Shown here one piece after another: positions 1 through 5,354 of a DNA stretch of 5,354 nt (the stretch's first letter is position 1; each line of letters opens with the position of its first letter). Source of the stretch: Bacillota bacterium (lineage in GTDB: Bacteria; Bacillota; Sulfobacillia; Symbiobacteriales; ZC4RG38); contig QGUP01000164.1 of NCBI GenBank assembly GCA_003242505.1, positions 1 to 5,354 of the forward strand. The letters are read 5' to 3'. The position numbers and the translations under genes were made by a program. The notes beneath the pieces were generated by a model, which searched no databases, was not told the DNA's origin, and saw only the letters and a program-made list of their open reading frames with translations.

Positions 1-647
1 ATCTCATCCAGCGCCTTCTGTACCAGCCCCTCCTGGGGGCACCGCCCCTGGTCCCCCTCATCGCCAGCATCGGCCTCTTCATCCTCCTGGGGGACACCTA
101 CCGGCTGGTCTTCGGTGCCCAGACGCTGGCCTTCCGGGCCGGGGTGGCGGAGCCGGAACCGTACCGGTTGGCCGGTGTCGCCATTACCGGCACCCAGGTG
201 CTGATCCTGGCGGTGGCCGCGGCCCTCCTGGCCGTCACCTGGCTGGTGGTCAACCGGACCCGAATCGGCCTCGCCTGGCGGGCGGTGGCTACCGATCTGG
301 AGATCGCCAGGGCCATGGGGGTGGATGTAGCCCGGGCCGTGGGGCTGAACGTCGCCCTGGGTTCAGCCCTGGCGGCCGCGGCCGGGGTGCTGGTTGCCTA
401 CCACTACAACGAGGTCTTCCCTGCCATGGGGGACGTGCCGGCGTACAAGATGCTGGCTATCGTCGTCCTGGGCGGGCTGGGCAACCCCGTGGGCACCGTG
501 GCGGCCAGCCTTTTCCTGGGCCTGGCGGAGACCCTGGTGGTGGCCTACGCCGGCTACCTCCTTCCCCGGGACGCCATAGCCTTCGTCGCCCTGATCGGCG
601 CTTTGATGCTCCGTCCCCAGGGGCTCTTCGCACGGAGGGGGACCTAG
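1..647 (+). CDS. livH: LivH-type ABC transporter permease, 5'-truncated by the window edge
   Basis: This is the C-terminal part of an inner-membrane permease of the branched-chain amino-acid (HAAT) ABC importer family, one of two permeases that form the channel. The first complete codon is at base 3, and 214 residues are readable to the TAG at 645-647. The family usually runs about 290-300 residues, so roughly the first quarter lies left of the window. Family marks are visible in order: a GAPPLVPLIASIG segment near bases 36-80; the cytoplasmic coupling loop at about 261-345 (RIGLAWRAVATDLEIARAMG), which docks on the ATPases; the LGGLGNPVGTVAASLFLGLAE stretch at about 468-530; and the C-terminal LMLRPQGLF at about 604-630. 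Several hydrophobic helices separate these. A GTG at 144 is an internal Val codon and not the start, because clear LivH homology continues upstream of it. livM follows after 3 bp. Substrate is unknown; the downstream urocanases hint at an imidazole compound. Confidence 0.93.
   Translation, partial: LIQRLLYQPLLGAPPLVPLIASIGLFILLGDTYRLVFGAQTLAFRAGVAEPEPYRLAGVAITGTQVLILAVAAALLAVTWLVVNRTRIGLAWRAVATDLEIARAMGVDVARAVGLNVALGSALAAAAGVLVAYHYNEVFPAMGDVPAYKMLAIVVLGGLGNPVGTVAASLFLGLAETLVVAYAGYLLPRDAIAFVALIGALMLRPQGLFARRGT
634..641 (+). promoter_or_regulatory. Shine-Dalgarno site for livM
   Basis: GGAGGGGG lies 9 nt before the GTG at 651, inside the end of livH. It decides in favour of the GTG start for livM. 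Confidence 0.75.
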
Positions 648-650
648 CCC

Positions 651-1529
651 GTGTACTACTACGTGGTTGTCGGCATCGCCCTGGCCCTCTACGTCACCCT
701 CACCCTGAGCCTCAACATCATCACCGGCTACGGGGGGCAGCCGACCCTGGGCCACGCCGCCTTCCTCGGGGTGGGGGCCTACACCGCCGCGATGCTCATG
801 ACCAGAGCCGGGGTCAGCTGGTGGCTCACCTTCCCCGCCGCCTTCCTCACCGCGGCGCTGCTGGGCCTGGTGGTGGGCGGAGCCGGCCTTCGGGTCCGGG
901 AGGACTTTCTCGCCATCACCACCATGGGGGTGGGGTTTGTGGTGGTGGCGGTCTTCCAATACACCCCCTGGTTCGGCGGAGTGATGGGCATCGGCGGCCT
1001 CGTGCCCCCGCCCGGGGTGGACAAGGTCGCCCTCCTCCTCATCGCCACGGGCCTGGCGGCCTTCACGGCCCTCGTCTCCTGGTGGCTGGAGCGATCATGG
1101 GCCGGGATCGCCCTGCGGGCCCTCCGGGACGACGAGGAGGCTGCAGAAGCCATGGGAGCGGACACCCGGAGGTTCAAGCTTTTGGCCTTCGTCATCGGCA
1201 CCGGTCTGGCGGGCCTGGCCGGGCCCATCTACGCGGTGCACCTGGGCTTTGTCAGCGGCCCGGACTTCGGCTTCCACTTCTCCATCACCCTTCTCACCAT
1301 GGCGGTCTTCGGCGGCCTTGGTACCATCCGCGGGGCGGTGGCCGGTGCGGTAATCCTGGGGCTGGCCCCGGAGGTCTTCCGGTTCATCTCCGACTACCGG
1401 AACCTGGTCTACGGCGGGCTGCTGATCCTGATGATGCTCATCCGCCCCACCGGCCTCCTGGGGGTCACGAGCCTGCGGCTGCCGGGCCTGCCGGGCCGGA
1501 AGGGAGGGATCTCCCGTGCCGCTCCTTGA
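651..1529 (+). CDS. livM: LivM-type ABC transporter permease
   Basis: Second inner-membrane permease of the HAAT-type importer, pairing with LivH. The protein has 292 residues, slightly short for the family because it lacks the extra N-terminal helices of the E. coli protein, as is common in other phyla. The GTG start at 651 is supported by the Shine-Dalgarno site at 634-641. Visible features are an N-terminal hydrophobic helix (about residues 4-24); the family motif N-x4-GYGGQPTLGHAAFLGVGAYT at about 22-45; several more hydrophobic helices; and the coupling loop RALRDDEEAAEAMG near residues 156-170, followed by KLLAFVIGTGLAGLAG. A second GGLGTIRGAVAGA segment lies near 220-235 and LIRPTGLLG near the C-terminus. 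The GQPTLGH motif carries Pro-Thr where Leu-Ser or Ile-Ser is more usual, a mild variation. The last 14 bp overlap the start of livG, which suggests translational coupling. The substrate cannot be told from the permease. Confidence 0.94.
   Translation: MYYYVVVGIALALYVTLTLSLNIITGYGGQPTLGHAAFLGVGAYTAAMLMTRAGVSWWLTFPAAFLTAALLGLVVGGAGLRVREDFLAITTMGVGFVVVAVFQYTPWFGGVMGIGGLVPPPGVDKVALLLIATGLAAFTALVSWWLERSWAGIALRALRDDEEAAEAMGADTRRFKLLAFVIGTGLAGLAGPIYAVHLGFVSGPDFGFHFSITLLTMAVFGGLGTIRGAVAGAVILGLAPEVFRFISDYRNLVYGGLLILMMLIRPTGLLGVTSLRLPGLPGRKGGISRAAP
1501..1508 (+). promoter_or_regulatory. Shine-Dalgarno site for livG
   Basis: AGGGAGGG lies 7 nt before the GTG at 1516, inside the livM coding region. 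It supports the overlapping GTG start of livG. Confidence 0.75.
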
Positions 1530-2270
1530 GTGCCGGAGCCTCAGCCGCCACTTCGCCGGCCTCCGGGCCTTGGATGGGGTGGACCTGGAGGTCTACCCAG
1601 GGGAGATCCTCGGGATCATCGGTCCGAACGGAGCCGGCAAGACCACCCTTTTCAACGTCATCTGCGGCGTCCTGCGACCGACCGCCGGGGAGGTCCTGCT
1701 GGAGGGCCGGCCGATCCACGGCCTCCGCCCCTCCCAGATTGCCCAGCTCGGCATCGGCCGGACCTTTCAGGTCAGCCGGGTCTTCAAGGCGATGACGGCC
1801 CGGGAGAACGTGCTGATGGCCCTGGGGCGGGGCGCCTACCCCTCCGCCTGGGCAGCCCTCACCCGCCGCCCCGGACCGGCAGAGCGGCGCCGGGCTGAGG
1901 AGTTGCTGGAGAAGGTCGGGCTCCTCCCCTACGCCGACCAGCCCGCGGGGGAGCTTTCCCTCGGGCTGCAGCGCCGGCTGGAACTGGCCCGGGCCCTGGC
2001 CCTCTCGCCCCGGATCCTGATGCTCGACGAGCCGGTGGCAGGCCTCACCCGGGGAGAAGCGGAGACCTTCGTCGCCCTTATCCGGCACCTGCACCGGGAG
2101 GGGCTGACGGTGGTCCTGATCGAGCACAATCTCCACGTCACGATGCAACTCAGCCAGCGGCTGGTGGTCCTCAGCCACGGCCGGAAGATCGCTGAGGGAA
2201 CCCCGGCGGAGGTCCGGGCGAACCCGGCGGTCATCGCCGCCTACCTCGGCGACGACGAGGAGGTGGCGGG

Positions 2271-2274
<4 letters not shown>
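1516..2274 (+). CDS. livG: LivG-type ABC transporter ATP-binding protein
   Basis: Cytoplasmic ATPase that, with LivF, powers the HAAT-type importer. It has 252 residues, normal for LivG (about 255). The Walker A motif GPNGAGKTT is at residues 36-44, the Q-loop in GRTFQ at Q85, the signature region LSLGLQRRLELARAL at 147-161, Walker B ILMLDE at 167-172 with the following PVAGL D-loop, and the switch His H204 in IEHN. The RTFQ context, the EPVAGL sequence and the C-terminal VIAAYLGD mark it as LivG rather than LivF. The signature is unusual in having Leu151 where LSGGQ-type motifs have Gln or Glu; a Gln follows at 152. The GTG start gives a 14-bp overlap with livM, and the stop overlaps the livF ATG in ATGA (2271-2274), so the ATPases are probably made by coupled translation. 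Confidence 0.95.
2258..2264 (+). promoter_or_regulatory. Shine-Dalgarno site for livF
   Basis: AGGAGGT, a near-perfect anti-16S match, lies 6 nt before the ATG at 2271 and inside the 3' end of livG. It fixes the livF start at the ATGA overlap. Confidence 0.8.
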
Positions 2275-2990
<716 letters not shown>

Positions 2991-2994
2991 TAGC

Positions 2995-3002
2995 GGGGAG
3001 GT
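2995..3002 (+). promoter_or_regulatory. Shine-Dalgarno site for hutU
   Basis: GGGGAGGT lies 7 nt before the ATG at 3010 in the short livF-hutU gap. It supports that start and an independent translation start for hutU. Confidence 0.8.
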
Positions 3003-3009
3003 TTACCCC

Positions 3010-4674
3010 ATGTCGGAACAGGTGAAGCGGGTGATTCGGGCCCCTCGGGGCAGCCAGCTCTCCTGCAAGGGCTGGCAACAGGAGGCGGCCCTGCGAATGC
3101 TGATGAACAACCTGGACCCGGAGGTGGCGGAGCGGCCCGACGACCTGGTGGTCTACGGCGGCGCCGGCAAGGCTGCCAGGAACTGGGAGGCCTTCGAAGC
3201 CATCGTCGCCGCCCTCCGGGAACTGGAGAACGATGAGACCCTCCTGGTCCAGTCCGGCAAGCCCGTGGCCATCTTCAAGACCCACCCCCTGAGCCCCCGG
3301 GTGCTCATCGCCAACTCCAACCTGGTGGGTCGCTGGGCCACCTGGGAGCACTTCTGGGAGCTGGAGCGCAAGGGCCTCATCATGTTCGGCCAGATGACCG
3401 CCGGCTCCTGGATTTACATCGGGTCCCAGGGGATCGTCCAGGGAACCTACGAGACCCTGGCCGCGGTCGCCCGGCGCCATTTCGGGGGCAGCCTCCGGGG
3501 CACCGTTACCCTGACCGGGGGCCTCGGCGGCATGGGCGGCGCCCAGCCCCTGGCAGTCACCATGAACGAGGGGGTCGCCCTCTGCGTCGAGGTGGACCCC
3601 AGCCGCATCCAGAAGCGGATCCAGACCCGGTACCTGGACCGGATGACCTGGAGCCTCGACGAGGCCCTGGCCTGGGCGGAGGAGGCCCGGGCCAAGGGGC
3701 AGCCCCTCTCCATCGGCCTGGTAGGCAACTGCGCTGAGGTCTACCCCGAGCTTCTCCGCCGGGGCTGGCAGCCGGACGTGGTGACCGACCAGACCAGCGC
3801 CCACGATCCCCTGAACGGCTACATCCCCGCCGGCCTTACCCTGGAGGAGGCCGCGGCCCTGCGCCGGAGCCGCCCCGAGGAGTACGTCCGCCGGGCCAAG
3901 GAGTCGATGGCGGTCCACGTCCAGGCGATGCTCGAGTTCCAGAAGCGGGGCGCGGTGGCCTTCGACTACGGGAACAACATCCGCGCCTTCGCCAAGGAGA
4001 TGGGGGTCGAAAACGCCTTCGACATCCCCGGCTTCGTGCCGGAGTACATCCGGCCCCTCTTCTGCGAAGGGAAGGGCCCCTTCCGGTGGGTGGCCCTCTC
4101 CGGCGACCCCGAGGACATCTACAAGACCGACGAGGTGATCCTCCGGGAGTTCCCGGAGAACGAGAGCCTCACCCGGTGGATCCGGATGGCCCGGGAGAAG
4201 ATCCAGTTCCAGGGGCTGCCGGCCCGGATCTGCTGGCTGGGCTACGGGGAGCGGGACCGGGTCGGCCTCATCTTCAACGAGATGGTGCGCAAGGGCGAAC
4301 TGAAGGCCCCCATCGTCATCGGCCGGGACCACCTGGACGCGGGGTCGGTGGCCTCCCCCAACCGGGAGAGCGAGGGGATGAAGGACGGCAGCGACGCCAT
4401 CGCCGACTGGCCGATCCTCAACGCGCTGGTCAACACCGCTGCCGGCGCCTCCTGGGTCAGCTTCCACCACGGCGGCGGCGTGGGCATCGGCTTTTCCCTC
4501 CACGCGGGCATGGTGGTGGTGGCCGACGGCACCGACGAAGCCGCCCAGCGGCTGAGCCGGGTGCTCCGGACGGACCCTGGCCTGGGTATCGTCCGCCACG
4601 CGGACGCCGGGTACGAGGAGGCCGTGGCTGCGGCCCGCCGGTGGGGGCTGCGGATCCCGATGCTGGACAGGTAA
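3010..4674 (+). CDS. hutU: Urocanate hydratase (urocanase), complete
   Basis: Cytoplasmic enzyme that adds water to urocanate to give 4-imidazolone-5-propionate, using tightly bound NAD+ as an electrophile; it is step two of histidine breakdown (EC 4.2.1.49). The 554 residues match the family length. Compared with the known Pseudomonas putida enzyme at a constant offset of two, the positions known to matter are present: Gly50-Gly51, Gln128, the G174-M-G176 loop, Glu194, Arg199, Asn240, QTSAH 261-265, Tyr271, Tyr320, Gly490 and the catalytic Cys408 in ARICWLG. Other hallmarks are LIANSNLVGRWATWE (99-113), GQMTAGSWIYIGSQG (127-141), RDHLDAGSVASPNRE (439-453) and FHHGGGVGIG (485-494). The start is supported by the Shine-Dalgarno site at 2995-3002. 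No hutH, hutI or hutG is in the window. The gene sits 19 bp after livF and is followed by a divergent paralogue. Nothing suggests damage, so it should be a working urocanase. Confidence 0.97.
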   Translation: MSEQVKRVIRAPRGSQLSCKGWQQEAALRMLMNNLDPEVAERPDDLVVYGGAGKAARNWEAFEAIVAALRELENDETLLVQSGKPVAIFKTHPLSPRVLIANSNLVGRWATWEHFWELERKGLIMFGQMTAGSWIYIGSQGIVQGTYETLAAVARRHFGGSLRGTVTLTGGLGGMGGAQPLAVTMNEGVALCVEVDPSRIQKRIQTRYLDRMTWSLDEALAWAEEARAKGQPLSIGLVGNCAEVYPELLRRGWQPDVVTDQTSAHDPLNGYIPAGLTLEEAAALRRSRPEEYVRRAKESMAVHVQAMLEFQKRGAVAFDYGNNIRAFAKEMGVENAFDIPGFVPEYIRPLFCEGKGPFRWVALSGDPEDIYKTDEVILREFPENESLTRWIRMAREKIQFQGLPARICWLGYGERDRVGLIFNEMVRKGELKAPIVIGRDHLDAGSVASPNRESEGMKDGSDAIADWPILNALVNTAAGASWVSFHHGGGVGIGFSLHAGMVVVADGTDEAAQRLSRVLRTDPGLGIVRHADAGYEEAVAAARRWGLRIPMLDR

Positions 4675-4686
4675 GCGCCGGCAGGC

Positions 4687-4692
4687 GAGGTG
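4687..4692 (+). promoter_or_regulatory. Probable Shine-Dalgarno site for the second urocanase-like gene
   Basis: GAGGTG is the only good match in the 27-bp gap. It lies 9 nt before the ATG at 4702 but only 3 nt before the in-frame ATG at 4696, and it contains part of an in-frame GTG (4690). Spacing therefore favours 4702. Confidence 0.55.
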
Positions 4693-4701
4693 CACATGGC
4701 C

Positions 4702-5354
4702 ATGCACTGGCGCGCCCCCCGGGGTCCGAAGCTTTCCTGCAAAGGCTGGCAGCAGGAGGGAATCCTGCGGCTCCTCCTGAACACCCTGGACAGCGAGGTG
4801 GCCTACCGGCCGGAGGAGTTCCTGGTCTACGGCTCTGGCAAGGCGGTCCGGGACCGGCGCTCCCTGGAGGAGATCGTCCGGGCGCTCCTGGACCTGGAGG
4901 ACCATGAGACCCTGGTGATCCAGTCCGGGCGAGGGGTGGGGGTCTTCCCCACCCACCCCCTCGCCCCACGGGTGATCATGTCCACGGGGATGCTGGTGCC
5001 CCGCTGGGCCACCTGGGAGGAGTTCCGGACTCTGGAGCGGAAGGGGCTGACCATCTACGGCCAGAACACCGCGGCGGCCTGGGCCTATGTGGGCACCCAG
5101 GGACCCCTGCAGGGGACCTACGAGACCTTCGCCGCAGTGGCCCGGCAGCACTTCGGCGGCACCCTTGCCGGCCGGTGGGTGCTGACGGCGGGCCTGGGGG
5201 CCCTGGGGGCGGCCCAGCCCCTGGCGGGGACCATGAACGGCGGGGGGCTCCTGGGGGGCCGGGGGGGCGGCCGGGCCCCCCCGCCCCCTCCCGGGGAAAA
5301 AAACCGTGACAAGGGGGGCCCGGGCCCGGGAACCCCCCTGGCCCGGGGCCGGCG
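4702..5354 (+). CDS. Divergent urocanase-family hydratase, 3'-truncated by the window edge
   Basis: N-terminal third of a second urocanase-family protein in tandem with hutU; the frame stays open to the edge. In-frame starts exist at 4690 (GTG), 4696 (ATG) and 4702 (ATG); 4702 is chosen for Shine-Dalgarno spacing. By hand count about 108 of 175 aligned residues match the adjacent HutU, including RAPRG, LSCKGWQQE, RWATWE, LERKGL, QGTYET and AQPLA. Many positions normally constant in urocanases differ. VYGGAGK becomes VYGSGK, one residue shorter and without the NAD-binding Gly pair; FKTHP becomes FPTHP; IANSNLV becomes MSTGMLV; GQMTAGSW becomes GQNTAAAW; GGLGGMGGAQP becomes AGLGALGAAQP. This is known-family homology with an inferred change of substrate, for example a modified urocanate such as thiourocanate or an N-methyl urocanate. 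The catalytic-Cys half is outside the window, so activity cannot be judged. A decaying paralogue is possible, but the open frame and intact Shine-Dalgarno site argue against it. Sequence after about 5241 is unreliable. Confidence 0.85.
   Translation, partial: MHWRAPRGPKLSCKGWQQEGILRLLLNTLDSEVAYRPEEFLVYGSGKAVRDRRSLEEIVRALLDLEDHETLVIQSGRGVGVFPTHPLAPRVIMSTGMLVPRWATWEEFRTLERKGLTIYGQNTAAAWAYVGTQGPLQGTYETFAAVARQHFGGTLAGRWVLTAGLGALGAAQPLAGTMNGGGLLGGRGGGRAPPPPPGEKNRDKGGPGPGTPLARGR
5241..5354. other. Low-quality contig end with homopolymer runs
   Basis: This stretch holds G6 at 5242-5247, G6 at 5253-5258, G7 at 5261-5267, C7 at 5276-5282, A7 at 5297-5303, G6 at 5313-5318 and C6 at 5333-5338, a density seen nowhere else in the window. 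The urocanase alignment is clean up to TMN (codons 5233-5238). After that, expected Val and Asp codons appear in register as Gly codons, as if T and A had been read as G. Most likely a sequencing or assembly artefact at a contig end and not real biology. Confidence 0.75.

Noticed and set aside
363..959. A 198-codon - strand open frame over livH and livM
   Set aside because: Its His/Gly/Pro-rich translation has no domain, and it lies fully antisense to conserved permease sequence.
821..1795. A 324-codon + strand open frame across livM and livG
   Set aside because: It is out of frame with two clear transporter genes and translates to Arg/Gly/Pro-rich low-complexity sequence; a shadow frame.
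4675..4701. Possible terminator between hutU and the second urocanase-like gene
   Set aside because: The 27-bp gap has a small GCCGGC palindrome but no convincing hairpin and no T run; a Shine-Dalgarno site occupies its 3' part.
5261..5354. G- and C-rich end considered as a G-quadruplex, repeat or Gly/Pro-rich protein tail
   Set aside because: The in-register match to expected urocanase codons with T and A replaced by G points to sequence error at a contig end.

Overview
This window is a compact, one-directional gene block from a high-GC bacterium, with every real gene on the + strand. The organism cannot be named from the sequence. Very high GC, strong G-rich Shine-Dalgarno sites, GTG starts at two genes and near-zero intergenic space would suit a high-GC Bacillota of the Thermaerobacter/Symbiobacterium/Limnochordia type, but also Chloroflexota, Actinomycetota or Deinococcota. 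That placement is a low-confidence inference.

Layout: (1) the 3' part of a LivH-type permease gene, cut by the left edge (1-647); (2) livM permease (651-1529); (3) livG ATPase (1516-2274, overlapping livM by 14 bp); (4) livF ATPase (2271-2990, overlapping livG by 4 bp in ATGA); (5) a complete, canonical urocanase, hutU (3010-4674); (6) a second urocanase-family gene starting 27 bp later (4702) and cut by the right edge. No gap exceeds about 30 bp and no terminator or promoter is visible, so the six genes look like one transcription unit whose promoter lies left of the window.

How it fits together: genes 1-4 are the membrane and ATPase parts of a branched-chain/hydrophobic amino-acid type ABC importer (HAAT family); the periplasmic or lipoprotein substrate-binding protein is not in the window. 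HutU converts urocanate to imidazolone propionate, the second step of histidine breakdown. Transport genes running straight into two urocanase-family genes suggest that the importer carries histidine, urocanate or a related imidazole compound rather than leucine/isoleucine/valine. That is inference.

The most interesting item is gene 6. By hand count it is about 60% identical to the neighbouring HutU over roughly 175 aligned residues, so homology is not in doubt. Its differences, however, fall in the glycine loops and conserved segments that bind NAD+ and line the active site in canonical urocanases. It looks like a duplicated urocanase that has changed substrate, for instance a hydratase for a modified urocanate, though the catalytic-cysteine half lies outside the window. 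The last ~115 bases (5241-5354) look like degraded sequence at a contig end: dense G, C and A runs, with in-register replacement of expected Val and Asp codons by Gly codons. Residues from there on should not be trusted.
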